The notes: a model not told the origin generated them from the letters alone. 64,000 nt of DNA from Leifsonia sp. ku-ls (GCA_003367665.1 QKXI01000008.1:1-64000); one strand, 5' to 3'; counted from the stretch's first letter, positions 38,219 to 48,581 are shown. A program made the numbers and translations.

Positions 38219-39826
38219 ATGCCGACCCTGACCAGCGAGGCGTCCGCGACGGACGCCCGGTTCGAGCAGAACGACGCCGCCCAGCGGGAGCTCGTCGCCG
38301 ACCTCCGGCGGCGGCTCGCCACGGCGGCTCTCGGCGGCCCCGAGCGCGCCCGCGAGCGGCACGTCGCCCGCGGCAAGCTCCTCCCGCGCGACCGCATCGA
38401 CGCGTTGCTCGACGACGGCAGCCCGTTCCTGGAGCTGGCGCCGCTCGCCGCGACCGGGATGTACGACGACGAGAGCCCCGCGGCGGGCCTGATCGCCGGG
38501 ATCGGCCTGGTCGCCGGCCGCCACGTGATGATCGTCTGCAACGACGCGACGGTCAAGGGCGGCACCTACTACCCGATGACGGTGAAGAAGCACCTGCGCG
38601 CCCAGGAGGTGGCGCTGGAGAACCGCCTGCCCTGCATCTACCTCGTCGACTCCGGCGGCGCCTTCCTGCCGATGCAGGACGAGGTCTTCCCCGACCGCGA
38701 CCACTTCGGCCGCATCTTCTACAACCAGGCCCGGCTGTCCGCCGCCAAGATCCCGCAGATCGCGGCCGTGCTCGGCTCGTGCACCGCCGGTGGCGCCTAC
38801 GTGCCCGCGATGAGCGACGAGACGGTGATCGTGCGCAACCAGGGGACGATCTTCCTGGGCGGCCCGCCGCTGGTCAAGGCGGCGATCGGCGAAGTCGTCA
38901 CGGCGGAGGAGCTCGGTGGCGGAGACCTCCACGCCCGCACCTCGGGGGTCGTCGACCACCTCGCCGAGGACGACGAGCACGCGCTCGCCATCGTGCGCGA
39001 GATCGTCGCGACCCTCCCCGCGCCGGCGTCGCCCGCGTGGCCGGTCGTCGACACCGTCCCGCCGTCCGCCGACCCGGAGGAGCTGTACGGCGTCGTGCCC
39101 GTCGACGTGCAGGCGCCGTACGACGTGCACGAGGTGATCGCGCGGATCGTCGATGGCAGCGGATTCGAGGAGTTCAAGCCCGAGTACGGCACGACGCTCG
39201 TGACCGGCTTCGCGCGCATCCACGGCCACCCGGTCGGCATCGTCGCGAACAACGGCGTGCTGTTCAGCGAGTCGGCGCTCAAGGGCGCGCACTTCATCGA
39301 ACTGTGCGACCAGCGCGGGATCCCGCTGCTGTTCCTGCAGAACATCTCCGGCTTCATGGTCGGCCGCGACTACGAGGCGGGTGGCATCGCCAAGAACGGC
39401 GCCAAGATGGTCACCGCCGTCGCGACCACGCGCGTCCCCAAGCTGACCGTCGTCATCGGCGGCTCGTTCGGCGCCGGCAACTACTCCATGTGCGGGCGCG
39501 CCTACTCGCCGCGCTTCCTGTGGATGTGGCCGGCCGCCCGCATCTCGGTCATGGGCGGACAGCAGGCGTCGAGCGTGCTCGCCACGGTCAAGCGCGACCA
39601 GCTCGAGTCCCGCGGGGAGGAGTGGTCGGCCGAGGACGAGGCCGCCTTCCGCGCTCCCATCGCCGCGCAGTACGAGGAGCAGGGCAACCCCTACTACTCG
39701 ACCGCCCGCCTGTGGGACGACGGCGTGATCGACCCGGCCGAGACGCGCACCGTGCTCGGTCTCGCCCTCGACGTGATCGCTCGTTCGCCGCTCCCCGACA
39801 CCGCCTTCGGGCTCTTCCGGATGTGA
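38219..39826 (+). CDS. accD1: Acyl-CoA carboxylase, carboxyltransferase (beta) subunit, methylcrotonyl-type
   Basis: A 535-residue carboxyltransferase that moves CO2 from biotin to the acyl-CoA; length and sequence ([35 protein letters not shown], the [10 protein letters not shown] region) match 3-methylcrotonyl-CoA carboxylase beta chains and mycobacterial AccD1. ATG at 38219, first gene after the paired operators. Its TGA is five bases before the ATG of the biotin carboxylase. Confidence 0.92.
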   Translation: MPTLTSEASATDARFEQNDAAQRELVADLRRRLATAALGGPERARERHVARGKLLPRDRIDALLDDGSPFLELAPLAATGMYDDESPAAGLIAGIGLVAGRHVMIVCNDATVKGGTYYPMTVKKHLRAQEVALENRLPCIYLVDSGGAFLPMQDEVFPDRDHFGRIFYNQARLSAAKIPQIAAVLGSCTAGGAYVPAMSDETVIVRNQGTIFLGGPPLVKAAIGEVVTAEELGGGDLHARTSGVVDHLAEDDEHALAIVREIVATLPAPASPAWPVVDTVPPSADPEELYGVVPVDVQAPYDVHEVIARIVDGSGFEEFKPEYGTTLVTGFARIHGHPVGIVANNGVLFSESALKGAHFIELCDQRGIPLLFLQNISGFMVGRDYEAGGIAKNGAKMVTAVATTRVPKLTVVIGGSFGAGNYSMCGRAYSPRFLWMWPAARISVMGGQQASSVLATVKRDQLESRGEEWSAEDEAAFRAPIAAQYEEQGNPYYSTARLWDDGVIDPAETRTVLGLALDVIARSPLPDTAFGLFRM

Positions 39827-39831
39827 TCGCC

Positions 39832-41934
39832 ATGACCCAGCGCCTGTTCGACACCGTGCTCGTCGCCAACCGCGGCGAGATCGCCTGCCGTGTCATCCGC
39901 ACGCTCCGCCGGGTGGGCATCCGGTCGGTCGCCGTGTACAGCGACGCCGACGCGGACGCGCCGCACGTCGGGCTCGCCGACGTCGCGGTCCGGCTGGGGC
40001 CGGCGGCGGCCCGGGAGAGCTACCTCGACGTCGACGCGATCGTCGCCGCCGCGCGCCGGACCGGCGCCCAGGCGGTGCACCCCGGGTACGGCTTCCTCTC
40101 GGAGAACCCGGCGCTCGCCGAGGCCTGCGCCGCCGCCGGCATCGTGTTCGTCGGCCCGGGCGTCCACGCTCTGGAGGTGATGGGCGACAAGATCACGGCC
40201 AAGCATGCGGTCGCGGCCTACGACGTTCCGACGATCCCGGGGATCGCCGAACCGGGGCTCGACGACGACGCGCTCCTGGCGGCGGCCGAGCGGATCGGGT
40301 TCCCGGTGCTCGTCAAGCCCTCCGCCGGCGGCGGCGGCAAGGGCATGCAGGCCGTGCACGCGCCGGGCGACCTGCCGGAGGCGCTCCGGGCGGCCCGCCG
40401 GGTCGCGGCCGCGGCGTTCGGCGACGACACGCTCTTCCTGGAGCGGCTGGTCGCCTCCCCGCGGCACATCGAGGTGCAGGTGCTCGCCGACCGCCACGGC
40501 GGCATCGTGCACCTGGGGGAGCGGGAGTGCTCGCTGCAGCGCCGTCACCAGAAGGTGGTGGAGGAGGCCCCCTCGCCGCTGCTGGACGAAGCGACGCGCG
40601 AGCGCATCGGCGCCGCCGCCTGCCGGGTCGCGGCCAGCGTGGGCTACGAGGGCGCCGGGACCGTCGAGTTCCTGGTCTCGGCCGACGCCCCGGACGAGTT
40701 CTTCTTCATGGAGATGAACACCCGACTGCAGGTGGAGCATCCGGTCACCGAGCTGGTCACCGGGCTCGACCTGGTCGAGCAGCAGCTGCGGATCGCCGCC
40801 GGCGAGCGGCTGGCGTTCGGGCAGGCCGACGTGACGCTGACCGGGCACGCCGTGGAGGCCCGGGTGTACGCCGAGGACCCCGAGCGCGGCTTCCTGCCCG
40901 CGGGCGGCCGCGTGCTGGCGCTGCGGGAGCCGTCGGGCGCGGGCGTGCGGGTCGACAGCGGCCTGGCGGCGGGCATCCCGATCGTCACCGACTACGACCC
41001 GATGCTCGCCAAGGTGATCGCCTGGGGAACCGACCGCCGGGAGGCGCTGGCGCGGTTGCGCGGGGCGCTGGCGGGGACGAGCATCCTCGGCTCCGTCACG
41101 AACGTCGCCTGGCTGCGCGACCTGGTGTCCGACCCGGACGTCGTGGCCGGACGCATGGACACCACGCTGATCGACCGCCGGTTCTCCGAGGCTCGGCCGA
41201 CTCCCGTGTCCGACGAGGAGGTGATCGCCGCCGCTCTCATCGCGCACGCCGATCGCACCCGTGAGGCGCCGTCGGCGGTCGGCCCGCTGTGGGGGGCGCC
41301 GTCCGGTTGGCGGCTCGGCCGGCCGCGTCCCGTCCGCTACGACGTCGACGGCACGCAGGTCACCGTGAGCGGGGAGCCGGAGGACGCCACCGTGACGGTC
41401 GGAACCGCGGCACCGGCGCGCGCCTCGCTCCGAATCCGCCCCGCCACGGCCGACGGCGAACCGGACGTCGCGCTGCTCGGCGTCGACGGGATGACCGTGC
41501 GCTTCGACCTCGCCCGCGACGGCGACACGATCTGGCTGGCGCGCGACGGCCGGGCCCGTGGGCTGCGGCTTCGCGACCGGGCCACCCGGCTGGCCGAGCG
41601 GCTCGCGGCGGTGGAGCGTGGCGAGTCCGCCGCGCATCCCGAGCTGCGGTCGCCGATGCCCGGCACCGTCGTCGCCGTCCCGGTGGCCGACGGAGCGCGG
41701 GTCGAGACCGGCGACACCGTGGTCGTGGTGGAGGCGATGAAGATGGAGCACCGCCTGGTCGCCCCGGCCGCGGGGACCGTCACGGTGCAGGTCGCGCCGG
41801 GCGACCTGGTGCGGCTGGACCAGGTCGTCGCCCGTGTGGACGCCGACGAGCCGTCCACGCCATCCACCCCCACCGACGTGCCGCCCGAGGAGGCGGACGC
41901 GGCGCCGGCACCCCCGGCCGCCGCCCAGCGATAG
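39832..41934 (+). CDS. accA1: Acyl-CoA carboxylase alpha subunit (biotin carboxylase + BCCP)
   Basis: 700 residues. The biotin carboxylase domain (about 1-450) has [11 protein letters not shown], the ATP-loop [11 protein letters not shown], and [14 protein letters not shown]; a linker domain follows, then the biotinyl domain with EAMKMEH (biotin lysine K637). The Pro/Ala-rich tail after residue ~670 is unusual but common in high-GC genomes. ATG at 39832 is used; an in-frame GTG at 39823, overlapping the previous stop, is an alternative. It forms the holoenzyme with the preceding subunit. Confidence 0.93.
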   Translation: MTQRLFDTVLVANRGEIACRVIRTLRRVGIRSVAVYSDADADAPHVGLADVAVRLGPAAARESYLDVDAIVAAARRTGAQAVHPGYGFLSENPALAEACAAAGIVFVGPGVHALEVMGDKITAKHAVAAYDVPTIPGIAEPGLDDDALLAAAERIGFPVLVKPSAGGGGKGMQAVHAPGDLPEALRAARRVAAAAFGDDTLFLERLVASPRHIEVQVLADRHGGIVHLGERECSLQRRHQKVVEEAPSPLLDEATRERIGAAACRVAASVGYEGAGTVEFLVSADAPDEFFFMEMNTRLQVEHPVTELVTGLDLVEQQLRIAAGERLAFGQADVTLTGHAVEARVYAEDPERGFLPAGGRVLALREPSGAGVRVDSGLAAGIPIVTDYDPMLAKVIAWGTDRREALARLRGALAGTSILGSVTNVAWLRDLVSDPDVVAGRMDTTLIDRRFSEARPTPVSDEEVIAAALIAHADRTREAPSAVGPLWGAPSGWRLGRPRPVRYDVDGTQVTVSGEPEDATVTVGTAAPARASLRIRPATADGEPDVALLGVDGMTVRFDLARDGDTIWLARDGRARGLRLRDRATRLAERLAAVERGESAAHPELRSPMPGTVVAVPVADGARVETGDTVVVVEAMKMEHRLVAPAAGTVTVQVAPGDLVRLDQVVARVDADEPSTPSTPTDVPPEEADAAPAPPAAAQR

Positions 41935-41971
41935 GCCCCACGAGAGCCGAGCAACGAGAGACAGGAAACGC

Positions 41972-43177
41972 ATGACCATGCAGATGGACCGCCCGGCCGA
42001 CATCGACGTCGCCGGATTCGAGCTCACCGACGAGCAGCGCCGCCTCCGCGACGAGGTGCGCGAGTTCGCCGACACCGTCGTCGCGCCCGCCGCGTACGAG
42101 TACGACACCAAGCGCAGCCTGCCGTACGACATCATCGCCGAGATGGGCCGGATGGGCCTGTTCGGACTGCCGTTCCCCGTCGAGTACGGCGGCCAGGGCA
42201 AGGACTACCTCTCGCTGTGCCTCGCGGTGGAGCAGCTGGGCCGCGTCGACCAGTCGATCGGCGTCACCCTGGAGGCCGGCATCGGCCTCGGCGCCATGCC
42301 GATCTTCCGCAACGGCACCGAGGAGCAGAAGCAGCAGTGGCTGCCGATGCTGGCGCGCGGCGAGGCGCTCGCCGGGTTCGGGCTGACCGAGGCGGAGGCC
42401 GGCTCGGACGCGTCGGGCACCAAGACCACGGCCGAGCTGCGCGACGGGGAGTGGGTGATCAACGGCACGAAGCAGTTCATCACCAACTCCGGGTCGGACA
42501 TCACGAAGCTCGTCACCATCACCGCCGTCACCGGCGAGTCGCGGCGGTCTGACGGCTCGGTCAAGAAGGAGCTGTCCGCGATCATCGTGCCCACCGGGAC
42601 GCCCGGCTTCGTCGCCGAGCCGGTGTACGACAAGGTCGGCTGGCACACTTCCGACACGCATCCGCTCACCCTCACCGACGTGCACGTCCCCGAGGCGAAC
42701 CTGCTGGGCGAGCGCGGCCGCGGTTACTCCAACTTCCTGGCGACGCTCGACGAGGGGCGGGTCGCGTTCGCGGCGCTCTGCACGGGCGCCGCGCAGGGCT
42801 GCCTGGAGGAGGCGCTCCGCTACGCCAAGAGCCGCAACGTATTCGGCCGGCCCATCGGGTCGAACCAGTACATCGCCTTCAAGATCGCGCGGATGCAGGC
42901 CCGGGTGCACGCCGCCCGGCTCGCCTACTACGACGCCTGCTTCAAGCTGATGGCGGGCGTCCCGTTCAAGCTGGAGGCCTCCATCGCGAAGCTGGTCGGC
43001 AGCGAGGCCGCGATGGACAACGCGCGCGACGCGACCCAGATCTTCGGCGGCTACGGCTTCCTGAACGAGAACCCGGTCGCCCGCCACTACCGCGACTCGA
43101 AGATCCTGGAGATCGGGGAGGGCACGAGCGAGGTGCAGCTCATGATCATCTCCCGCGCGCTGGGCTTCGACGCCTAA
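41972..43177 (+). CDS. Acyl-CoA dehydrogenase
   Basis: A 401-residue FAD acyl-CoA dehydrogenase with signatures [18 protein letters not shown] and [22 protein letters not shown]. The putative catalytic base is E383 in IGEGTSEVQ. True isovaleryl-CoA dehydrogenases use a Glu elsewhere and have Gly at this place, so a 2-methyl-branched or short-chain substrate should be considered. It corresponds in position to mycobacterial fadE19. ATG at 41972 preceded by AGGAAA. A hairpin separates it from the CoA-transferase genes. Confidence 0.9.
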   Translation: MTMQMDRPADIDVAGFELTDEQRRLRDEVREFADTVVAPAAYEYDTKRSLPYDIIAEMGRMGLFGLPFPVEYGGQGKDYLSLCLAVEQLGRVDQSIGVTLEAGIGLGAMPIFRNGTEEQKQQWLPMLARGEALAGFGLTEAEAGSDASGTKTTAELRDGEWVINGTKQFITNSGSDITKLVTITAVTGESRRSDGSVKKELSAIIVPTGTPGFVAEPVYDKVGWHTSDTHPLTLTDVHVPEANLLGERGRGYSNFLATLDEGRVAFAALCTGAAQGCLEEALRYAKSRNVFGRPIGSNQYIAFKIARMQARVHAARLAYYDACFKLMAGVPFKLEASIAKLVGSEAAMDNARDATQIFGGYGFLNENPVARHYRDSKILEIGEGTSEVQLMIISRALGFDA

Positions 43178-43196
43178 CCTGATCCACAAGCCATCG

Positions 43197-43249
43197 GCTC
43201 CTGAGTTCTTCGACCGACACGCCGTCGGGAACGCGAAGAACTCAGGAGC
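43197..43249. repeat. Intergenic hairpin B with the same 12-nt loop segment
   Basis: GCTCCTGAGTTCTTCG (43197-43212) pairs perfectly over 16 bp with CGAAGAACTCAGGAGC (43234-43249). The 21-nt loop includes CGACACGCCGTC (43215-43226), identical to the loop segment of the hairpin at 14290-14370, while the stems differ but show the same GCT.CCT start and TTCG/ATCG end. It stands 19 bases after the acyl-CoA dehydrogenase stop and 32 bases before scoA, so it could attenuate or separate the two halves of the cluster. Confidence 0.75.
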
Positions 43250-43281
43250 GGACGGCGGGGGACCCTCGAGGAGGAGGACGG

Positions 43282-44043
43282 ATGATCGACAAGACGGTGG
43301 CGACGGCCGAGGAGGCGGTCGCCGACATCCCGGACGGCAGCACGCTCGCGGTCGGTGGGTTCGGGCTGTGCGGCATCCCGAGCGCGCTCATCCGCGCGCT
43401 GCTGGACGCGGGCACGACCGACCTCGAAGTGGTGAGCAACAACTGCGGCGTCGACGACTGGGGGCTCGGCCTGCTGCTGGCCGAGCACCGCATCCGCAAG
43501 ATGATCAGCTCGTACGTCGGCGAGAACAAGGAGTTCGCCCGCCAGTTCCTCTCCGGCGAGCTGGAGGTGGAGCTCACGCCGCAGGGCACGCTCGCCGAGA
43601 AGCTGCGCGCGGGCGGCGCCGGCATCCCCGCGTTCTTCACCCCGGCCGGTGTCGGCACGCAGATCGCGACCGGAGGCCTCCCGCGGCGCTACGCCCCGGA
43701 CGGCTCGGTCGCGGTCGCGAGCGAGCCGAAGGAGGTGCGCACCTTCGACGGCGCCGAGTACGTGCTGGAGGAGTCGCTGCGGCCCGCGTTCGCGCTCGTG
43801 CACGCGGCGAAGGGCGACCGCCACGGCAACCTGGTGTTCCACGCCGCGGCCATGAACTTCAACCCGCTTGCCGCCATGGCCGGCCGCATCACGATCGCCG
43901 AGGTGGAGGAGCTCGTCGAGCCCGGCGAGCTCGACCCCGGCCAGGTGCACTGCCCTGGCATCTTCGTGCAGCGGGTCGTGGCCGCGCCGGGCGTGGAGAA
44001 GCGGATCGAGCGGCGCACCGTCGCGGAAGGGAGCGCGCGATGA
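43282..44043 (+). CDS. scoA: 3-oxoacid CoA-transferase subunit A
   Basis: A 253-residue alpha subunit of a family I CoA-transferase (SCOT type) with the [13 protein letters not shown] nucleotide-type loop, [11 protein letters not shown], and [15 protein letters not shown]. It transfers CoA between succinyl-CoA and a 3-oxoacid such as acetoacetate, the end product of leucine breakdown. ATG at 43282 after GAGGAGGA. The stop overlaps the subunit B start as ATGA. Confidence 0.92.
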   Translation: MIDKTVATAEEAVADIPDGSTLAVGGFGLCGIPSALIRALLDAGTTDLEVVSNNCGVDDWGLGLLLAEHRIRKMISSYVGENKEFARQFLSGELEVELTPQGTLAEKLRAGGAGIPAFFTPAGVGTQIATGGLPRRYAPDGSVAVASEPKEVRTFDGAEYVLEESLRPAFALVHAAKGDRHGNLVFHAAAMNFNPLAAMAGRITIAEVEELVEPGELDPGQVHCPGIFVQRVVAAPGVEKRIERRTVAEGSAR

Positions 44044-44687
44044 GCCTGACGCGCACGGAGCTCGCCGCACGCGTGGCGCGCGAGCTGGAGAACGGCCAGT
44101 ACGTGAACCTCGGGATCGGGATGCCGACGCTGATCCCGAACTACATCCCCGAGGGCGTCGAGGTCATCCTGCACTCGGAGAACGGCGTGCTCGGCGTCGG
44201 CCCGTACCCGGCGGACGATGAGGTCGACCCCGACCTCATCAACGCGGGCAAGGAGACGGTCACTGTCAACCGCGGCGCCGCGTACTTCGACTCGTCGCTG
44301 TCGTTCGGGATGGTGCGCGGCGGCCATGTCGACCTGGCCGTCCTCGGCGCGATGGAGGTCTCCGAGACGGGCGACCTCGCCAACTGGATGATCCCCGGCA
44401 AGATGGTCAAGGGCATGGGCGGCGCGATGGACCTGGTCTTCGGCGCGAAGCGGCTCATCGTGATGATGGAGCACGTCGACAAGGAGGGCCGGCCGAAGAT
44501 CCTGCGCGAGTGCACCCTCCCGCTCACCGGCACGGGCTGCGTCGACCGCATCATCACCGACCTGGCCGTCATCGACGTCACCGACGACGGGCTGGTGCTG
44601 CGCGAGGTCGCGCCGGGCGTCACCGTCGACGAGGTCGTCGCGGCCACCGGGGCGCCGCTGCGCGTGGCCGTGGAGGAGGCGGCATGA
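44040..44687 (+). CDS. scoB: 3-oxoacid CoA-transferase subunit B
   Basis: A 215-residue beta subunit containing the catalytic glutamate E47 in [26 protein letters not shown] and [18 protein letters not shown] are family signatures. Start and stop both overlap neighbours by four bases (ATGA), so subunit stoichiometry is probably set by coupled translation. Confidence 0.93.
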   Translation: MSLTRTELAARVARELENGQYVNLGIGMPTLIPNYIPEGVEVILHSENGVLGVGPYPADDEVDPDLINAGKETVTVNRGAAYFDSSLSFGMVRGGHVDLAVLGAMEVSETGDLANWMIPGKMVKGMGGAMDLVFGAKRLIVMMEHVDKEGRPKILRECTLPLTGTGCVDRIITDLAVIDVTDDGLVLREVAPGVTVDEVVAATGAPLRVAVEEAA

Positions 44688-45226
44688 GGGAGATCGAGCA
44701 GCGCGGCCTCTACTACGAGGAGTTCGAGCCGGAGACGCGCTACCTGCACCGGCCGGGACGCACGGTCACCGAGGCCGACAACGTCCTCTTCACGACGCTG
44801 ACGATGAACACGCAGGCCCTGCACCTGGACGCGGCCTGGTCGGCGCGGCAGCCGTTCGGCGAGCGGCTGGTGAACTCCATGTTCACGCTCGCGACGATCG
44901 TCGGCGCGTCGGTCGCCCAGCTCACGCAGGGGACCATCGTCGCGAACCTCGGCTTCAGCGAGGTCGCCTTCCCGCATCCGCTGCACCACGGCGACACGCT
45001 GTACTCGGAGACGGTCGTCGTGGGCAAGCGCCTGTCGGCGTCCCGTCCCGGGCAGGGCATCGTCACGCTGGAGCACACCGGCCGCAACCAGGACGGCGTG
45101 GTCGTCGCGACCGCGACCCGCCAGGTGATGGTGTGGTGCCGCGACGCCGTCCCGACCGGCTCCGTGGCCGGCGACGACCCCGAGGCGCTGGACCCGGCGG
45201 CGGGGGAGCCGGACGGGATGCTGTGA
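44684..45226 (+). CDS. MaoC-family dehydratase/hydratase
   Basis: A 180-residue hot-dog-fold protein with the MaoC pattern ([23 protein letters not shown] and [19 protein letters not shown], supplying the catalytic Asp/His pair). It matches the mycobacterial Rv2499c-type protein in the same gene order. By context it should hydrate an enoyl-CoA such as 3-methylglutaconyl-CoA before the CitE-like lyase acts; that is inference. Overlaps scoB (ATGA) and the next gene (GTGA). Confidence 0.87.
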   Translation: MREIEQRGLYYEEFEPETRYLHRPGRTVTEADNVLFTTLTMNTQALHLDAAWSARQPFGERLVNSMFTLATIVGASVAQLTQGTIVANLGFSEVAFPHPLHHGDTLYSETVVVGKRLSASRPGQGIVTLEHTGRNQDGVVVATATRQVMVWCRDAVPTGSVAGDDPEALDPAAGEPDGML

Positions 45227-46047
45227 GCGCGCACGACGACGGCCGGCCGTTCCCCTGGGGGCCGGCGCTGCTGTTCTGCCCGGCCGACCGGCCGGAGCGG
45301 TTCGCGAAGGCGCTGGACCGCGCCGACGCGGTCATCCTCGACCTGGAGGACGCCGTCGACCCGGCCGCTCGTCCAGCCGCACGCGAGGCGATCGTGGCGG
45401 CCGACCTCGACCCCGCCCGCGTGATCGTCCGGGTCAACCCGGCCGGCTCCGACGACCACGACGCCGACCTGTCGGCGCTCGCCGCGACGCCGTTCGGCGC
45501 GGTGATGCTGCCGAAGGCGGAGCGGGTGTCCGACCTGGCGGGGCTGGGCGGCTATGACGTGATCGCGCTGTGCGAGACGGCGGCCGGCGTGCTCGCCGCG
45601 CCCGAGCTGGCGCGGGCGCCGGAGGTGATCGCCCTGATGTGGGGCGCGGAGGACCTGGTGGCGTCGCTCGGCGGCACCGCGAGCAGGCTGCCGGACGGCC
45701 GCTACCGCGACGTCGCCCGGCACGCCCGGTCGGCGGTGCTGCTGGCCGCCGGCGCGGCCGGGGTGGACGCGGTGGACACGGTGCACCTCGACATCGCCGA
45801 CCTCGACGGACTGGCCGCGGAGGCCGAGGACGCGGCGGCGGTCGGGTTCGCGGCGACGGCGTGCATCCATCCCGGTCAGGTGGAGACGATCCGCGCCGCG
45901 TACCGGCCGAGCGCGGCCGAGGTGGCCGCCGCCCGCGAGCTGCTGGAGGCGGCGGAGGCGGCCGGCGGAGGGGTGTTCCGACACGCCGGGCGGATGGTCG
46001 ATGGACCGGTGCTGGCGCACGCGCGAGCGGTGCTCCGCCGTTCGTGA
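45223..46047 (+). CDS. CitE-like beta-hydroxyacyl-CoA lyase (HpcH/HpaI fold)
   Basis: A 274-residue TIM-barrel CoA-ester lyase. LLFCPADRPERFAKAL binds the CoA side; metal ligands are in VILDLEDAVDP and the WGAEDLV segment; CETAAGV completes the site. Its relative Rv2498c of M. tuberculosis is a stereospecific beta-hydroxyacyl-CoA lyase acting on (R)-HMG-CoA and citramalyl-CoA, in leucine and itaconate breakdown. No classical HMG-CoA lyase is seen in the cluster, so this enzyme probably performs that step. GTG start at 45223 overlapping the maoC stop. Last gene of the operon. Confidence 0.88.
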   Translation: MSAHDDGRPFPWGPALLFCPADRPERFAKALDRADAVILDLEDAVDPAARPAAREAIVAADLDPARVIVRVNPAGSDDHDADLSALAATPFGAVMLPKAERVSDLAGLGGYDVIALCETAAGVLAAPELARAPEVIALMWGAEDLVASLGGTASRLPDGRYRDVARHARSAVLLAAGAAGVDAVDTVHLDIADLDGLAAEAEDAAAVGFAATACIHPGQVETIRAAYRPSAAEVAAARELLEAAEAAGGGVFRHAGRMVDGPVLAHARAVLRRS

Positions 46048-46127
46048 TGAAACTGTGACCAAGCTTTCCACAGCGGTTCACCCGTTTCGTCCTTCGCCTG
46101 TCGGTGGCATGTCGTAACCTGCAAGTG

Positions 46128-46164
46128 TTCGATCGGAGATCGAAGGTTCTCGAATCGATTCGAG
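46128..46164. promoter_or_regulatory. Two adjacent palindromes before the aldo/keto reductase gene
   Basis: TTCGATC-GGA-GATCGAA (46128-46144) and the perfect 16-bp palindrome CTCGAATCGATTCGAG (46149-46164) sit 26-62 bp before the ATG. Both contain TCGA-type half-sites. They are not close to the LexA consensus used at recA. Likely operators of an unknown regulator. Confidence 0.6.
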
Positions 46165-46189
46165 GCAGGAGATCTGGGGAGGGGGCGAC

Positions 46190-47305
46190 ATGCCGCAGCT
46201 GCTTCCCCTTCGCCTGCTCGAGACCGTCGGCCTCCGCAGCTCCGACGCCACGCGGCAGGCGGCCGCGGCGCGCACCGCCGACCGCCCGGCCGACCCGCGC
46301 GAGCTCGCGCGTGCCGGCTCGGCCGAGCCGCCCACCGGCGTCGTCGACATCGACCCGGCGATCGAGAGCACCGGGCCTCTGTCGATCATCGCCCCGCGCC
46401 GCATCGGCGAGAGCGACCTCGCGGTGTACCCGCTGTCGCTCGGCGCCAGCGTCTTCGGCTGGACGGCCGACGGCGACACCTCCCTCGCCATCCTCGACCG
46501 CTTCGCGGCGCTCGGCGGCGACTTCATCGACACGGCGGACAGCTACGTCGGCGGCCGCAGCGAGGTGCTGATCGGCACGTGGATGCGCCAGCGCCGCAAC
46601 CGCGACCGCATGGTCGTCGCCACCAAGGTCGGCCGGCACCAGGAGAACCCCGGCCTCGGGTCGGTGAGCATCGTCCGCGCCGTCGAGGCGTCGCTGGAGC
46701 GGCTGCAGACCGACCACATCGACCTGCTGTACTTCCACGACGACGACCCGGAGACGCCGCTGGAAGACAGCCTCGCCACCGCGGAGTGGCTGATCGAGAG
46801 CGGAAAGGTGCGCTACCTCGCCGCCTCCAACTTCAGCGCGGACCGCTTGATCGAGGCGCGCATCCTCTCGTCGTCGGGGCTGCCCAAGTTCGTCGCCATC
46901 CAGAACCAGTACAACCTGATGCACCGCACCGAGTTCGAGAGCGCGCCGCGCATCGTCGCGGCCGCCCAGGGTCTCGGCGTGATGCCGTACTACGCGCTGG
47001 CGAACGGCTTCCTGACCGGAAAGTACCGCTCGAAGGCCGACCTGACGGCGGGCGCGCGCAGCGTCCGGGCGTCGGCGTACGTCAACCGCCGCGGTCAGCG
47101 CGTGCTGGCGGTGGTCGACCGCATCGCCGCCGAGCACGGCGTCGCACCGGCGAGCATCGCACTCGCCTGGCTGCTCGCCAAGCGGACGATCGTCGCCCCG
47201 GTCGCCAGCGCCAGCCGTCCGGAGCAGGTCGACGCGCTCATGGCGGCGGCGGGCATCCGCCTCACCCGGTCGCAGATGCTCGACCTGGACCGCGTGTCGG
47301 AGTGA
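46190..47305 (+). CDS. Aldo/keto reductase with N-terminal extension
   Basis: 371 residues. The AKR barrel begins near residue 65 (IGESDLAVYPLSLGASVFG) and shows the catalytic tetrad: Asp and Tyr in IDTADSYVGG (about 113-120), Lys in VVATKVG (about 145) and His in LLYFHDDD (about 182). The cofactor end is VAPVASASRPEQVDAL. The first ~65 residues are Ala/Arg-rich and not part of the usual fold; a start nearer the barrel is possible, but ATG 46190 has a strong GGGGAGGGGG site. It could reduce aldehydes or sugars with NADPH. Confidence 0.9.
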   Translation: MPQLLPLRLLETVGLRSSDATRQAAAARTADRPADPRELARAGSAEPPTGVVDIDPAIESTGPLSIIAPRRIGESDLAVYPLSLGASVFGWTADGDTSLAILDRFAALGGDFIDTADSYVGGRSEVLIGTWMRQRRNRDRMVVATKVGRHQENPGLGSVSIVRAVEASLERLQTDHIDLLYFHDDDPETPLEDSLATAEWLIESGKVRYLAASNFSADRLIEARILSSSGLPKFVAIQNQYNLMHRTEFESAPRIVAAAQGLGVMPYYALANGFLTGKYRSKADLTAGARSVRASAYVNRRGQRVLAVVDRIAAEHGVAPASIALAWLLAKRTIVAPVASASRPEQVDALMAAAGIRLTRSQMLDLDRVSE

Positions 47306-47341
47306 TCGGCCCCGGCCAGCGTCCAGCGATTCGCCGTGAGG

Positions 47342-47800
47342 TCACGGTTTCGACCTGAGCGCCTCTCTGACGGCCTTCGCGTGGTCGTCGAGGACGGACC
47401 GCTCGCGTTCCCGCGGCTCGATGTTCAGCCTCCAGCCGTCACCCGAGTACCGGGGGATGACGTGGAGATGGAAGTGGAAGACCGTCTGGAACGCCACCTC
47501 CCCGTCGCAGACGAGGATGTTGGTCCCCTCGGAGCCCATGGTGGAACGCCGCAGGGCGCGCGCCATGTCGTGCCCCACCGACCACACGCGGGCGCCGGTG
47601 CCCGCCGGAAGGTCATCGAACCCGACGACGTGCTCGCGTGGCACCACCAGCAGATGGCCGGGCGTCACGGGATTGAGATCCATGAAGACGACGACCGTCT
47701 CGTCCTCGTGGACCACACTGGCTGGGGCCTCCCCGGCCGAGATGGCGCAGAAGATGCACGGCTGATCCGTCGAGGGGCCGTTCTCTGGCATGCCGGCCAT
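47342..47800 (-). CDS. HIT-family nucleotide hydrolase/transferase
   Basis: A 152-residue histidine-triad protein. CIFCAISAGEAPASVVHED is the Zn-type N-terminal motif (CxxC) of bacterial HIT proteins and HFHLHVIPR holds the triad with the catalytic His. Members hydrolyse nucleoside phosphoramidates or dinucleotides. The start is uncertain: ATG at 47798-47800 is used; ATG 47791 and TTG 47827 are alternatives, none with a clear ribosome site. It lies 57 bp after the TetR gene on the same strand and may be cotranscribed. Confidence 0.85.
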   Translation of the reverse strand: MAGMPENGPSTDQPCIFCAISAGEAPASVVHEDETVVVFMDLNPVTPGHLLVVPREHVVGFDDLPAGTGARVWSVGHDMARALRRSTMGSEGTNILVCDGEVAFQTVFHFHLHVIPRYSGDGWRLNIEPRERERSVLDDHAKAVREALRSKP

Positions 47801-47857
47801 GATCGCAGAGCGGCCGGACGGTCGCAACGACGTTTCCGGCAGAAGGCCGGGCGGACC

Positions 47858-48442
47858 TCAGACCTCCGCGAGGATGCGGTCGAGCGCGCGGTGCAGCGCC
47901 GCGCCCGCGGCGATCGGGTCGCCCACGTAGCCGCCGGCCAGGGCGCCGTCGCGGGCCAGGATGAGGTCGTCGGCCGCGTCGCCCGGGCGCGGGTGGCCGA
48001 TCTGGCGGAACAGCTCCTCGATCCGGTCGGCGTACCAGTCACGGTGCGCCGTGACGGCCACGCGCACCGGATCCGTCTCGTCGGAGAACTGCGCGGCGGC
48101 GTTGATGAACGGGTCTCCGTGGAAGCCGGGCTGCACCGCCTGCTCGTTGATCGAGTCGACCAGGGCGCGGGCAATGTCGCGCGGGTCGCTGTGCTTCGCC
48201 TCCTGCTCGGCGAACCACTCGCGCACCTGGCGGTCGCGGCCCTCCACGTAGGCGATGATCAGCAGGTCCTTGGAGCGGTAGTGCTTGTAGAACGTCGCCT
48301 TGGTGACGCGCGCCCCCGCGATGATGCGGTCGACGCCGACCGTGTGGATGCCCTCCTGGTAGAAGAGCTGGTCCGCGGTGGCGAGGATCTTGACCTTCGA
48401 CGGCGCGGGCGGCCGGATGGTCGCTCGGGCACTTACGACCAT
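47858..48442 (-). CDS. TetR-family transcriptional regulator
   Basis: A 194-residue regulator: helix-turn-helix about residues 12-58 (GVDRIIAGARVTKATFYKHYRSKD), then a ligand domain with FHGDPFINAAAQF. ATG at 48440-48442 with AAGGAG eight bases upstream; longer in-frame reading upstream crosses the operator and is rejected. It is divergent from the M16 protease gene, with an operator between. Confidence 0.87.
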   Translation of the reverse strand: MVVSARATIRPPAPSKVKILATADQLFYQEGIHTVGVDRIIAGARVTKATFYKHYRSKDLLIIAYVEGRDRQVREWFAEQEAKHSDPRDIARALVDSINEQAVQPGFHGDPFINAAAQFSDETDPVRVAVTAHRDWYADRIEELFRQIGHPRPGDAADDLILARDGALAGGYVGDPIAAGAALHRALDRILAEV

Positions 48443-48510
48443 CGGCACGACTCCTTGGGTATCGGGGAGGCGGGGGCCGCCTCCGGCTTGACTTCCACAG
48501 TATATGTGTA

Positions 48511-48530
48511 GACAGACTAGTTTGTCTGTC
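48511..48530. promoter_or_regulatory. Operator-like palindrome between tetR and the M16 protease gene
   Basis: GACAGACTAGTTTGTCTGTC has perfect 7-bp arms round TAGTTT, 69 bp before the TetR start and 52 bp before the protease start. TATATGTGT just to its left is AT-rich enough to be a -10 region. Probable autoregulatory TetR site that may also control the protease gene. Confidence 0.7.
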
Positions 48531-48581
48531 CTCGTTTTCACAGACACGGTCGTCCAGGCGCTCTGGCGTAGGGTGGAGGGG

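Noticed and set aside
46149-46164. LexA box before the aldo/keto reductase
   Set aside because: CTCGAATCGATTCGAG lacks the CGAAC-N4-GTTCG spacing seen before recA.
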